64,000 bases of DNA, taken from an uncultured Lachnospiraceae bacterium. GTDB taxonomy: Bacteria; Bacillota; Clostridia; Lachnospirales; Lachnospiraceae. The DNA is taken from assembly GCA_947173945.1 (NCBI GenBank), contig CAMWGV010000007.1:1-64000 (forward strand), in the 5' to 3' direction. The notes beneath the pieces are model-generated. The model was not told the origin of the DNA and searched no databases. It saw only the letters and a list, made by a program, of their open reading frames with translations. This document shows positions 36,546-46,398 of this stretch, piece after piece; positions within the stretch are counted from its first letter, which is position 1, and each line of letters opens with the position of its first letter. A program made the position numbers and the translations under genes.

Positions 36546-39500
36546 TTATTTTTTCTTCCACCGTGCATATAGTGTTACTGTTCCGCCTGACTTCGCAGAC
36601 AGATTCTTTATTTTCGCCTTATTTTTGTATATTTTCTTTGCTCGTGGCTTTAAGCTCCAACCAATAAAGGTATATCCATCACGTACAAATTTATTTGCCG
36701 GCAACCGATATACTGTTCCATACTTTCTTGAAAGAAGTGAGGTCATTTTTCCGCTTGTTGCCCCATTTCCTTTAAATACAATTTTGTATTTATTTGGTCT
36801 CCATTTTGCATAAAGCTTCTTGTTTCCAGTGCTTCCTTTCTTTATGCTTTTAACCTTCTTCGTATACTTTGCATCGCTGTACCAGCCAACAAATGTATAT
36901 CCCGTTCTCGTTGGCTTTTTCAACGTCCTGGTAGCTGTTGTCACATAGTAGCTCTTAGGATTTTTGCTATTGTTTTTACCACCTCTCAGGTAATATTTAA
37001 CTGTATACTTTGTAGCCTTCCATGTTGCATAAAGCTTAACCGTTCCGTTAGCGGAGGTTGTAAGATTTTTTACCGCTGCCTTATTTTTGTAGTTTTTCCC
37101 TTTCCCGTCTGACCTTGTGTTCCAGCCTGCAAATGTATATCCTGTCCTCTTAAATGCATTACTGCTAAGGGTTTTACTCACATCATATGTGGCACTGATT
37201 TTCTTCATAGTCCCTTTGGTCGCACCATTTGGAAGAAACTGTATGGTGTACTTGTTTGCCGTCCATTTTGCATAAAGCTTAACCTCACCGGAATTTCCTT
37301 TCGGTATCTTTGTTATTTTTGTAGTAAATGCAGCATCTGTATACCAGCCTGCAAATGTATACCCTGCTCTCGACGGTGCATACAACGTAATATCACCTGT
37401 ATACCTACTGTAGGATGCCGGATTAGACGGATTGTTCTTTCCTGAATTAAGCATATAGCTTATATTATAAGGTCCTATACCTTCCCCTCTTTTTTTCTCT
37501 GCACTATCCAGTATTTCAAGAGGATTCTGACCACCCAGTCCCGCATACTCATCACCTGTAAAACCATGCTTATTTTCCTTTATTAGCTTTTCAATTACCG
37601 TCGTACTGTTCGGAATCATACCCCTGTTATCAGCCATTTTATACATAACATATGGGTCACAGCAAAGTGTGTAAAGCACAAGTCCTGCCAAAGGATTTCC
37701 CACAGCTTCGCTTGTTCCACCTATATATGTTCCACCAAAGCTGAAGCTTAACGGTCCTGTACACACCTTATATGAGCCCTCTGAATCAAGCTCAGACAGC
37801 ATAGAAATAGACCCAAAAAATCCAAAAACATTGCCTGATAAATCATCTCTCCAATCATCTGACCCCAGTAAGCTTCCTGTATCGTAACCATTTGTAATAA
37901 GCTGTCCGTAATAATCCGTCTCAGAATCAAAGCCCTTTGCCAGCTCATTGAGCCTGTCTGAGCCGGAAGTCATGTAATAGCCTGCTGATTTCATATCCGA
38001 TGCAGTCACAAGAAAGCTTTCCCAATCTGATATTTTCTTCTCAACCTCCTCGGGCTCAGATGTTCCCAAAATCTCCTCAGCTATATCAGTTCTATAAATA
38101 AAGCATCCCGGCTGTACACTTCCTGCCAGCCCCTTTAAACCTTGCGCATCACTGCCTACCAGTTCCTCGTACAAGTAAGAATTGTACATTTTTTTAGTAA
38201 TACCCAGACTGCTTACCGGCACCATAAGAGCTTTCATCTCATCCATCATAGACAAATCAGAAGCAATAATCGACGGCTTTTCACTGCCTTTGGCTGCATC
38301 ATTCAGTAGTGTCTTATATTTATCGGATTGTCCCTTTACATCCAGATTTACAAAATGAACCTTTTCCTTATACTGAGGGTATACCTCATAAAAATACTTC
38401 AGATACTCTTCAAGTTCATTATCCCAACCATAGATATAAACATCTTTAGGGTTTGATGGTACATTAAATGCTCCTGAAGCATCCTCAAAACCACCAAGCT
38501 CCATAGTCCATGTTCCACCATAGTAATCACCCTCTGCACCCGGTGTAAATATTATATATCTCGTTTCTCCATGTGGAACTACAAGGCTGTACGAGGATTT
38601 CTTATTTGACTCAAAAGTTTCAATTTCATAGCTTCCGTCCGTTGGGTTTATTATGTAAAGATGACTGTTGTTAAACTGATCATCTCTCATTCCTCCTATT
38701 TCTTCATAAGAGAAATTAAAACCATATGTACCCTCTGTAAGTGTGTACGCAAGTCCCTCTATATAATTTCCTGCGTAATTTCCCTCAACATAATTGTCCC
38801 TGTATTTGATATTGTAAACCAAATCTTCAATCTTCGTAGGCCGTAGTACATAATAAAGCGGTTCTGCACCTGTAAGTTCAACTTCCTCTACGATTTCAGC
38901 CGTCACATTATATGTGTCCGCAGTTGTTTCAATCCATATATATACTGGTATCTCGGCATCATGCCAATTACCTATGGAATATCTTCCCAACGATACTCTG
39001 CTTATATTCAGCCCCTGATATGTTCCTTTCCCCAGCGCATCTATATCATAAATATATAAGCTGTTTTTTTCTCCTACATCTATAATGAGATCTGTTCTTT
39101 CAGGAATATCAAGCCTTAACAATGCACCCGTCCCTGTTTTTACAGTACGCGAACCACTTTCCGGCGACACAACATAGCTATACACTGTATCGCTTACCAA
39201 ACCACTTACACTATCTCCGGCAATTAATGTACCATATTCCATACTCTCGACTGATAAAACCGGCTCAATATCACATACTGCTTCATTGATACCTGAATAC
39301 ATTAAATAGCAGTCCGTTATATCTTCATTGGAATTTGTAACAACACACTCACTTTGGGCACCCTCATTTGAAAGTTCACCTGCACATATATATGGCTTAG
39401 TGAGAGCATCCGCACCCTTTCCCTGATAAACACAAAGCACTGCACCTTCCGTATCCTTCGCTAATGTGGCATCCCCATAAGAAAGCTTAAGCCTATAGCT

Positions 39501-39785
39501 CTCGTTTGCCCCAAGTGTAAAATGATAAAGTCCTATATTGTCATATTCCTCCATACCCGCATCACTGCTTACAGGTACATATATGCTATCAAAGGATGCA
39601 GACATATTGACAGAAGCCGTTTTTTCGTCATCAAGCTCAATATCAACGGCTGAATCTCTTATATCCGATAGTGTTTTTGCTCCATTATCTGTCGCATGCA
39701 CCACATTTGGATTGGTAACAAACGCACTGCAAACCAGCATAGAGAAAACCAATAAATATGCAATAACCTTTTTATATTTTTTCAT
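36546..39785 (-). CDS. Large secreted protein: solute-binding-like core plus InlB-type repeats
   Basis: The start at 39785 (MKKYKKVIAYLL) follows AAGGAGGCGG. The 1079-residue product has a Sec signal peptide and a beta-rich N-terminal half (to about 440). Residues of about 450-800 resemble an extracellular solute-binding protein (DVYIYGWDNELEEYLKYFYEVYPQYKEKVHFVN, then domain-closing segments such as NPLAGLVLYTLCCDPYVMYKMADNRGMIP). The last ~240 residues are four Listeria-Bacteroides (InlB B-type) repeats, each ending in a GYTFAGWY..LYAKW pattern. No LPXTG, SLH or lipobox is visible, so attachment is unknown. It might bind sugars or peptides at the cell surface. The binding-protein assignment is moderate; the repeats are sure. 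Confidence 0.82.
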   Translation of the reverse strand: MKKYKKVIAYLLVFSMLVCSAFVTNPNVVHATDNGAKTLSDIRDSAVDIELDDEKTASVNMSASFDSIYVPVSSDAGMEEYDNIGLYHFTLGANESYRLKLSYGDATLAKDTEGAVLCVYQGKGADALTKPYICAGELSNEGAQSECVVTNSNEDITDCYLMYSGINEAVCDIEPVLSVESMEYGTLIAGDSVSGLVSDTVYSYVVSPESGSRTVKTGTGALLRLDIPERTDLIIDVGEKNSLYIYDIDALGKGTYQGLNISRVSLGRYSIGNWHDAEIPVYIWIETTADTYNVTAEIVEEVELTGAEPLYYVLRPTKIEDLVYNIKYRDNYVEGNYAGNYIEGLAYTLTEGTYGFNFSYEEIGGMRDDQFNNSHLYIINPTDGSYEIETFESNKKSSYSLVVPHGETRYIIFTPGAEGDYYGGTWTMELGGFEDASGAFNVPSNPKDVYIYGWDNELEEYLKYFYEVYPQYKEKVHFVNLDVKGQSDKYKTLLNDAAKGSEKPSIIASDLSMMDEMKALMVPVSSLGITKKMYNSYLYEELVGSDAQGLKGLAGSVQPGCFIYRTDIAEEILGTSEPEEVEKKISDWESFLVTASDMKSAGYYMTSGSDRLNELAKGFDSETDYYGQLITNGYDTGSLLGSDDWRDDLSGNVFGFFGSISMLSELDSEGSYKVCTGPLSFSFGGTYIGGTSEAVGNPLAGLVLYTLCCDPYVMYKMADNRGMIPNSTTVIEKLIKENKHGFTGDEYAGLGGQNPLEILDSAEKKRGEGIGPYNISYMLNSGKNNPSNPASYSRYTGDITLYAPSRAGYTFAGWYTDAAFTTKITKIPKGNSGEVKLYAKWTANKYTIQFLPNGATKGTMKKISATYDVSKTLSSNAFKRTGYTFAGWNTRSDGKGKNYKNKAAVKNLTTSANGTVKLYATWKATKYTVKYYLRGGKNNSKNPKSYYVTTATRTLKKPTRTGYTFVGWYSDAKYTKKVKSIKKGSTGNKKLYAKWRPNKYKIVFKGNGATSGKMTSLLSRKYGTVYRLPANKFVRDGYTFIGWSLKPRAKKIYKNKAKIKNLSAKSGGTVTLYARWKKK

Positions 39786-39846
39786 TTGTCCGCCTCCTTT
39801 CTCTTTGAACGTCAGCTCATTCAAATCAACCAAAACCCGTAAGATA

Positions 39847-41025
39847 TTAATGATGGAATAAGCGAATACCCGTAAAGCACATTACCATATCATATTTATC
39901 ACACGTCTCGATAACATTGTCGTCACGTATGGAACCACCTGGTTGTGCTATATATTTTACTCCACTCTTTGCTGCTCTTTCTATATTGTCGCCAAATGGG
40001 AAAAATGCATCTGAGCCAAGAGCAACATCCTGCATTTTGTCAAGCCACGCACGTTTCTCCTCTCTCGTAAACACATCTGGTTTTTCCGTAAAGAATTTTT
40101 CCCATGTGCCATCTGCAAGAACATCCATGTAATCGTCACTCATATACACATCGATTGTATTATCCCTGTCTGCACGTCCAATGCCCTCCTTAAACGGAAG
40201 ATTCAGCACCTTTGGTGACTGACGTAAAAACCAGTTATCAGCTTTCTGACCTGCAAGTCTTGTACAGTGAATTCTTGACTGCTGCCCTGCACCGATACCT
40301 ATAGCCTGACCTCCCTTTGCATAGCACACGGAATTTGACTGTGTGTACTTAAGGGTAATCATTGCAATTGCAAGGTCAATTCTTGCCTGCTCGGTCATGT
40401 CTTTGTTTTTTGTCACAATATTTGCAAAGAGTTCATCATTTATAACAAGCTCATTTCTTCCCTGCTCAAACGTGACACCAAATACATCCTTCGTTTCCAC
40501 TGCGGCAGGAACATATGCCTCATCTATTTTAATAACACAGTAGTTTCCCTTTTTCTTTGCAGCAAGTATGCTTAATGCCTCCGGCTCATAGCCCGGAGCA
40601 ATAACGCCATCAGACACCTCTCTCTTTATAAGCTTTGCTGTTGCCACATCACAAATATCGGAAAGGGAAATAAAATCTCCGAAAGAAGACATTCTGTCTG
40701 CACCTCTTGCTCTTGCATATGCATTTGCAAGGGGAGACAGTTCACCCATGTCATCCACCCAGTAAATTTTCTTCTCAATCTCCGTAAGGGGAAGTCCCAC
40801 TGCCGCACCTGCAGGAGACACATGCTTAAAAGATGTAGCCGCTGGAAGTCCCGTGGCCTTTTTTAGTTCCCTGACTAACTGCCATCCATTAAAAGCATCC
40901 AACAAATTTATATAGCCCGGTTTTCCGTTTAATATCTCAATAGGGAGCTGTCCGCCTTCCTTCATATAAACTCTCGATGGCTTCTGATTTGGATTACATC
41001 CATACTTTAATTCTATTTCGTTCAT
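39847..41025 (-). CDS. Stand-alone AICAR formyltransferase
   Basis: The 392-residue enzyme corresponds to the formyltransferase half of PurH: it adds a formyl group from 10-formyl-THF to AICAR. Motifs LKYGCNPNQKPSRVY, SFKHVSPAGAA, AKLIKREVSDGVIAPGYEPEAL, LKYTQSNSVCYAKGGQAIGIGAGQQSRIHC and DAFFPFGDNIERAAKSGVKYIAQPGGSIRDD (the last two quoted only in part of their length by position, at about 235-265 and 340-370) are diagnostic. The cyclohydrolase half is missing; it is supplied by the gene just upstream. The gap between the two is 17 bases, so they form one operon for the last two steps of IMP synthesis. Confidence 0.92.
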   Translation of the reverse strand: MNEIELKYGCNPNQKPSRVYMKEGGQLPIEILNGKPGYINLLDAFNGWQLVRELKKATGLPAATSFKHVSPAGAAVGLPLTEIEKKIYWVDDMGELSPLANAYARARGADRMSSFGDFISLSDICDVATAKLIKREVSDGVIAPGYEPEALSILAAKKKGNYCVIKIDEAYVPAAVETKDVFGVTFEQGRNELVINDELFANIVTKNKDMTEQARIDLAIAMITLKYTQSNSVCYAKGGQAIGIGAGQQSRIHCTRLAGQKADNWFLRQSPKVLNLPFKEGIGRADRDNTIDVYMSDDYMDVLADGTWEKFFTEKPDVFTREEKRAWLDKMQDVALGSDAFFPFGDNIERAAKSGVKYIAQPGGSIRDDNVIETCDKYDMVMCFTGIRLFHH

Positions 41026-41042
41026 TTTATTTCCTTCCTCTA

Positions 41043-41756
41043 TTATACGTTCTTATTTATTATTTTTGACTCATAAGTTCCATCTTCGATATTTATGTAC
41101 CTTACAAATAATGATACCTTATTGTCGTTATCCAGATTATTCCATACCGTATCAGCAAACTCATTCATATCATTTGGTATATCCACGAGTACAGGTTCTC
41201 CCTCAAAGCTAGGAAGTGGATTTCCGTCTCCCATGTATGTATGTATAAAATGTCCTTCTCCTGCCACAGGTTTAGAATATGCATAGGTGTATCTGTTACA
41301 TGCATCCGGATTTCCGTTGTTGCTCTTTAATATGGACATTGCATAATTGTACTCTCCGTTATCCAGATGAAGAATTCCTGAGATTCTAGGAGTATAGTTT
41401 GGCGCATCCGGCTCAAATTCCCTTGTCCTGAGTGCCTGCTCAAATGTAAACTGCTTATCCATAAGTTCATATATCGTATCTGTCTGGTCACCATTTGTAA
41501 CAATTGTCTTGTTGCCAAGTACTCTGACCGGTGCATATATAATAAGACTTGGATCCTCAAGCTTTGATGGGTCAAATGCCTCTGTCCTGATGCCCTCCCC
41601 TGATTCCACAAATACACGGTTTCTGCTGTTGGCACTTCTTCCCATAATAAAGTATGCTATAGCCGCCTTTTTTCCATCTGGAGTTCTTCCAATAACGATG
41701 CCTCGTCCCGGATAAGATGTAGCACTAAGCTCCGATGCCAAAGATTTTATTTTCAT
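41043..41756 (-). CDS. PurO-like IMP cyclohydrolase
   Basis: The ATG at 41756 (MKIKSLASELSATSYPGRG) follows AGGAGG; longer in-frame starts lack a ribosome site. The 237-residue product matches the archaeal-type IMP cyclohydrolase fold (an NTN-hydrolase-like family) by YPGRGIVIGRTPDGKKAAIAYF, MGRSANSRNRVF and the later TYAYSKPVAGEGHFIHTY region. It closes the inosine ring from FAICAR. This is not the PurH N-terminal domain, so the usual bifunctional PurH is replaced here by two unrelated genes. Evidence is motif memory plus the very suggestive neighbour. Confidence 0.87.
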   Translation of the reverse strand: MKIKSLASELSATSYPGRGIVIGRTPDGKKAAIAYFIMGRSANSRNRVFVESGEGIRTEAFDPSKLEDPSLIIYAPVRVLGNKTIVTNGDQTDTIYELMDKQFTFEQALRTREFEPDAPNYTPRISGILHLDNGEYNYAMSILKSNNGNPDACNRYTYAYSKPVAGEGHFIHTYMGDGNPLPSFEGEPVLVDIPNDMNEFADTVWNNLDNDNKVSLFVRYINIEDGTYESKIINKNV

Positions 41757-41867
41757 AATAGTCCTCCTAAAAGTATTAGTACAATAAACCACTTTTATTT
41801 TATTATAAGCTCCATCTTTATGCAAGAATAATTGTGCAGTTGTTTCATTTTTATCACAATATACCGC

Positions 41868-41896
41868 TTGTAAAAATGTGTGTCATTTTATATAAT
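41868..41896 (+). promoter_or_regulatory. Promoter of the DUF4097 gene
   Basis: TTGTAA (41868-41873), 17 bases, TATAAT (41891-41896). It rules out the in-frame start at 41880, because that codon would lie inside the promoter. Confidence 0.7.
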
Positions 41897-41948
41897 TGTT
41901 CAGGAAACAATTTCAAAACCCTTGTATCAGAAAGGCAATATTTATATT

Positions 41949-43061
41949 ATGAGCAGAGATAAATATTTAACAGAGTTTGGAAGCTATCTTTTGATTTTGC
42001 CACAGGAGCGAAAGACCAAAATTTTAGATTTTTACAGTGAGTACACAGCCCGTCTTGAAGCTGACGGCGAAGACCTTATTGCCAAGCTGGGGACACCAAA
42101 GGAGCTTGCTGAAAACCTGTTGGATTTAGAGCTTAATCAAGGTAGCTCCGCGAATTATGAATTTCCTAAAAAAAATAGAAAAAAACATTCATTTAAACCC
42201 TTTATTATAACATTAATCATTTTATGTTCTCTCGTTGCCGTTGTTATAACTGGATTTTTTATTTTCGTAAAAATTTCAGGACGTACGATTTATTGGGACA
42301 AAACCCAAAAGCATCTTGTTTTAGGTGACTCGGCAACGCATTACACGCTGGAAAAAACAAAGATTGACAGTTTTAGCAGTATTGATATCGATGTACAATA
42401 TGCTAACGTAAATTTTGTTGCGGCTGATGATTACTATATCGAATATGATATTACCGCAGATTCTTCGGAGCCTTATTTTATACACAACGATACACTTACC
42501 TTTAACGACAGCAGTCGCACATATTTTCACATAAATATTGGTTTGAATCATAATACAAATGATAAACATAAAGAGTATGTAACTATTTATTATCCGGAAG
42601 GTGCGGATTTCAAAATGCTTAAGGCAGATCTTGATATGGGAAGCATAGAAATAACCGGCGCCAATATAAAAGAATTGGATCTCGACCTTGATATGGGTAG
42701 TCTTGCCATTGATAACTGCAATATAAAAAGCATATCTTCATCTTTGGACATGGGCAGTATAACTATTATGGACTGCATCATAAATACTGCCGATTTTGAC
42801 CTTGATATGGGCAATCTTGACATCACTGACACTGCAATATATGACGGTATGGAAGCCGATTTAGATATGGGCAGTGCTGACTTAAAGCTCATGTCAAAAG
42901 GTCAAAACCGCGAAGCAATTGATTACGGCTTTGACCTTTCCTGTGACATGGGAGACGTATCATTAAATAGTGATGATAAGGGTAGAGACTACCATCAAAA
43001 AGGGGTCTCAAAAATTGAGATTTCCTGTGACATGGGCAGTATCAGTATATATACCGATTAA
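41949..43061 (+). CDS. DUF1700/DUF4097 membrane protein with beta-helix repeats
   Basis: The 370-residue protein starts with a DUF1700-like helical region (MSRDKYLTEFGSYLLILPQ...LIAKLGTPKELAENLL), has one transmembrane segment at about 82-107 and then an extracytoplasmic DUF4097 domain. The end is a repeat array in which DxDMGS recurs about seven times at 20-24 residue steps (for example LDMGSIEI, LDMGSLAI, LDMGSITI, LDMGNLDI, LDMGSADL, CDMGDVSL, CDMGSISI), a right-handed beta-helix pattern. DUF1700/DUF4097 genes in Firmicutes often sit next to a PadR regulator, which I do not see here. Role is unknown; a sensor of envelope state is one idea. Confidence 0.82.
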   Translation: MSRDKYLTEFGSYLLILPQERKTKILDFYSEYTARLEADGEDLIAKLGTPKELAENLLDLELNQGSSANYEFPKKNRKKHSFKPFIITLIILCSLVAVVITGFFIFVKISGRTIYWDKTQKHLVLGDSATHYTLEKTKIDSFSSIDIDVQYANVNFVAADDYYIEYDITADSSEPYFIHNDTLTFNDSSRTYFHINIGLNHNTNDKHKEYVTIYYPEGADFKMLKADLDMGSIEITGANIKELDLDLDMGSLAIDNCNIKSISSSLDMGSITIMDCIINTADFDLDMGNLDITDTAIYDGMEADLDMGSADLKLMSKGQNREAIDYGFDLSCDMGDVSLNSDDKGRDYHQKGVSKIEISCDMGSISIYTD

Positions 43062-43091
43062 CCTCAAACCCACTACACCTTAGCTTGCATC

Positions 43092-44996
43092 CTAGAAGCT
43101 TACCTTTACGATAAACTCATTTTCTGTAGAGGTCAGCTTCATGGTATAGCCGTGTAAATCAAATATATTTTTTGCTATTGTAAGTCCGATTCCGCTGCCC
43201 GACTTGTTGCTTCTGCTTGAATCTCCCTTAACAAAAGGTTTCAGCAAGTCTGATGCATCCATATCTTTATTTTCCAAAGCTTTGCAGTTATTCTTTATAA
43301 TCAGATGATTCTTTTCACACTCTATGCTGATTGTCGTTTTATCGATAGCAAATTTCACCGCATTGGATATCAGATTATCGATTGCCTGTGTAATAAGCTG
43401 TCTGTCTGCATTAATCTTAATGTCACCCTGAACATCCACATTAAGCCCCTTTGCGTCAATTGTCATTGTGTATTTACGGATTATTTCATCTACAAGTGTT
43501 TCAAGCTCAAGTGCCTCCTTATTAAGTTTAATTTCTCTTGTTTCTGTTTTGGAGAGCTCTAGAATATGTTCTATAATATCGTTCATGTACAATACATTTT
43601 GGGCAATTGCATCAGCATAATAATCTCTTTTATCCGTGTGAACATTATCCTTAAGATTTTCAGCATACCCTGAAATTGCCATCAAAGGACTTTTGAGGTC
43701 ATGTGCCATTGCATCTGTAATGCTTTGTCTGTAACGCTCCGTATCAAGCTGTACCTTTACACGAAGCCATCTTAACCATGATATAAACAGGGCAAGTGCA
43801 GTCATTACAAATCCAATTACCCAATACACTTTAATGCAGGTTTTCATGTGACGGGCATAGAAATCATAGTAACCTTCTGTAATAACAGTATATTCTTTTC
43901 CCAAACTTTCCCAACGTATCGTGGGAATTCTAACCATATCTATCACTAACTTTGTTCTATTATCATCCTCTATATAGCCAATCCCACTCTCAATACCGGT
44001 TGTACCATTTCTATGTTTAACTACCCTGCAATAGCCAGTCTGTTGGTCAGCCCTGCTGCCTTCCTTGGTCCCCCCTGTATAAAGCGTATAAAAATGCTGC
44101 GGATACTCATACTCAGCTGAATATCTTTTTTCTTTCTCTTCTCCTTTGACTATGTGTGTCCAACCGCTTACGTTGTCAGGAGTAAGGTCATAGGTCTTTA
44201 TTGTATCAAGTATCCTAAAATTATCTTTATTTGTACGTGCTTCCCAAACAACTCCCGGTCTGAATTCGCTTCCCTTTATATAATAATCATCCATTCCCCA
44301 TATCCAGTGTGACGATTTCGAGTAAACAAAATCTATATATCTATCCGGAAGTCGTTCTATTATTCTTTGGATGTGAAAACCTTCCGCATCCTTTTGTGTA
44401 ATTTTATCTGCCAAATCACCGAATATTTCCGCTGGACAACTATGATATGTGGTAATTTTATCGGTATAGTTCATACCGTTATACTCATCCAGCACCATAA
44501 TAAATTCCTTGCGAGAGTCACATACAACATCAGGTGCATGCGGTTTTTCCCCGTTTTCTCTTGGTGTTATATCGTACATTGTAGCAGAAAAGTCATACAA
44601 GTCCGAATAATTACCATTAAGCATAGCTGCCTTCATTATGTTACGGAATATAGCCAGTTTTTCCTCATCACCCAAGTCACCTTTTTGTGTCTCTATATAC
44701 GCTATCGCTGTATTGGCACTATTTGCAATTCCCTTTACCCACAGTTCATATTCTTTTCTGGCTGCTTCATGTGCACTTCTTTCAACAACCTTAGTCCCTG
44801 TCGCACACACCAATGCACCTATAACAAGAAACACCAGCCATCTCTTCAAAAACAGTGTTATAAATGTTTCGTGCTTTGATAAGTATTTTCTTCTTCTCTT
44901 TTCCTGTCTCAAAAATTTTCTTCTTCTGCGAGCTTTTTTCCTTTGCTTGGCATTTTCTCTTTTTGCTTCCATGTCAGGCAAAATTGTAAATTTCAT
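43092..44996 (-). CDS. Membrane sensor histidine kinase with very basic N-terminus
   Basis: The start at 44996 (MKFTILPDMEAK) follows AGGGGGA. The 634-residue product has an extremely basic cytoplasmic tail (residues ~12-43, runs of Arg/Lys), a transmembrane segment near 55-75, an extracytoplasmic sensor of about 300 residues, a second membrane segment near 385-405, HisKA with DAMAHDLKSPLMAISGY and HATPase_c with SGSGIGLTIAKNIFDLHGY. The sensor domain is not one I recognise. It has no receiver of its own and follows, on the same strand, the kinase of the RR/HK pair, so it may feed the same response regulator (46399-47079) or an unlinked one. Confidence 0.87.
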   Translation of the reverse strand: MKFTILPDMEAKRENAKQRKKARRRRKFLRQEKRRRKYLSKHETFITLFLKRWLVFLVIGALVCATGTKVVERSAHEAARKEYELWVKGIANSANTAIAYIETQKGDLGDEEKLAIFRNIMKAAMLNGNYSDLYDFSATMYDITPRENGEKPHAPDVVCDSRKEFIMVLDEYNGMNYTDKITTYHSCPAEIFGDLADKITQKDAEGFHIQRIIERLPDRYIDFVYSKSSHWIWGMDDYYIKGSEFRPGVVWEARTNKDNFRILDTIKTYDLTPDNVSGWTHIVKGEEKEKRYSAEYEYPQHFYTLYTGGTKEGSRADQQTGYCRVVKHRNGTTGIESGIGYIEDDNRTKLVIDMVRIPTIRWESLGKEYTVITEGYYDFYARHMKTCIKVYWVIGFVMTALALFISWLRWLRVKVQLDTERYRQSITDAMAHDLKSPLMAISGYAENLKDNVHTDKRDYYADAIAQNVLYMNDIIEHILELSKTETREIKLNKEALELETLVDEIIRKYTMTIDAKGLNVDVQGDIKINADRQLITQAIDNLISNAVKFAIDKTTISIECEKNHLIIKNNCKALENKDMDASDLLKPFVKGDSSRSNKSGSGIGLTIAKNIFDLHGYTMKLTSTENEFIVKVSF

Positions 44997-45127
44997 AGAC
45001 ACATCCCCCTTTTCACTTTGTTCTGTACTTACAGTATAAACACAGTGTATATCCTCCTTGTGTCCATTTAAAACAAATATTGTCATTCCATAATTTCCAT
45101 TCTTTTTATATGTGAAAGCTTTAATTT

Positions 45128-46396
45128 TTACAATGGAAAGCTTACGGTAAATCTTGTGCCTATATCGGGACGGGACAAAACATCTATCGTGCCATCGTGA
45201 GCGTCAATAATCCATTTTGCTATAGAAAGACCCAGTCCTGAGCCTCCCGTTTCACTATTCCGTGCTTCATCCGAACGGAAGAATCTCTCAAAAATATGAA
45301 CAACGTCAGCGGAATTCATTCCCACTCCATCATCCTGAACAATATAGCTCAAGACATTTTCAGCTTTTTTAACCCCTAAGCTGACGCAGCTTCCCTTCTC
45401 GGAATACTTTGCTGCATTCTGAACAAAAATACGCACAGATTGTTTTATCATTGCCATGTCACCTGACATTTTAAGTGTGTCACCAAAATCCTGTTCACCA
45501 TCGGAGACCTCATGATCCATAACCGAAAGCTTATACTCATGCTTATTATCTATCATGCAGGACTCCTCCCACACCTCTTTCATAACCTCACTCAAATCAA
45601 ACTCTGAAACATGCAGCGAGTTTCTTCCACTGTCCCCTCTGGCAAGGAACAACAATTGCTCTATCAGCTCTTTCATGTGCTCTGACTCATTTTTCAATGC
45701 CTCAATGGATTCAGTTAAAACCTCCTCATCATCCTTGCCCCAGCGGTCAAGCATATTTACATATCCCTGAATAACAGAAATAGGTGTACGCAATTCATGG
45801 GATGCATCCGATACAAACCTTGCCTGCTGCCGTTCACTTTCCTTCATTTTCAGCAGCAGATTATTCAGTGCAATTTCTATGCTCTGCAAATCTTTATCAC
45901 CGGTAGATATATGCACATCAGGTGAATCTGCATGTGCATTTGCAATAGCCTGTTCGAGACTTTCAAACTTGGACGTATCATATGCGGCATAGCTGATCTG
46001 TTGTGCAGCAACTGCAAGGTCATTTAAAGGTCTCATCTGCTTTCTTATAATCCGGGTGTTAAACAATGCAAAAAAAAGGTGTATGCCCTCCATTGTAAGA
46101 AGTATATACGCTGGAATCCTAAGCTGTTCTGCATAGTCAAAAATACTCCACCGAAGCGTTGTTTTATCAGCAAGCGTTATTACATATTCAATGTCTCCGG
46201 AACTCTTTTCTTTTTGAATCTCTCTATGAAAAACGTTTTTATCTTTTGGAATACTCTCTTCTGCGTCATAGAAAAAAAAGCCTGTGGCAATGCAGACAAG
46301 CAGCAGATTTACTGCAAGCACATCCCCCAGACGTTTAAGCCAGAATGCCATATTAATTTTTCGGGCAATTGAGGTCATCTTCTTATTTTCATTCAT
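45128..46396 (-). CDS. Two-component sensor histidine kinase
   Basis: The 422-residue kinase has transmembrane segments near 20-42 and 88-110 flanking a small outer loop, a HAMP-like linker (RKQMRPLNDLAVAAQQIS), HisKA with FVSDASHELRTPISVIQGY, and HATPase_c with QDDGVGMNSADVVHIFERF and GGSGLGLSIAKWI. It begins two bases after the response-regulator stop, so the pair is cotranscribed and likely cognate. The signal is unknown. Confidence 0.92.
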   Translation of the reverse strand: MNENKKMTSIARKINMAFWLKRLGDVLAVNLLLVCIATGFFFYDAEESIPKDKNVFHREIQKEKSSGDIEYVITLADKTTLRWSIFDYAEQLRIPAYILLTMEGIHLFFALFNTRIIRKQMRPLNDLAVAAQQISYAAYDTSKFESLEQAIANAHADSPDVHISTGDKDLQSIEIALNNLLLKMKESERQQARFVSDASHELRTPISVIQGYVNMLDRWGKDDEEVLTESIEALKNESEHMKELIEQLLFLARGDSGRNSLHVSEFDLSEVMKEVWEESCMIDNKHEYKLSVMDHEVSDGEQDFGDTLKMSGDMAMIKQSVRIFVQNAAKYSEKGSCVSLGVKKAENVLSYIVQDDGVGMNSADVVHIFERFFRSDEARNSETGGSGLGLSIAKWIIDAHDGTIDVLSRPDIGTRFTVSFPL

Positions 46397-46398
46397 AA

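Noticed and set aside
39803-39821. Short match (GAGCTGACGTTCAAAG, minus strand) to the end of the shared trkA/AAA leader
   Set aside because: Only about 18 bases match. The pairing arm CATCAGCTC and hairpin 1 are absent, so it is at best a remnant and may be chance near a ribosome site.
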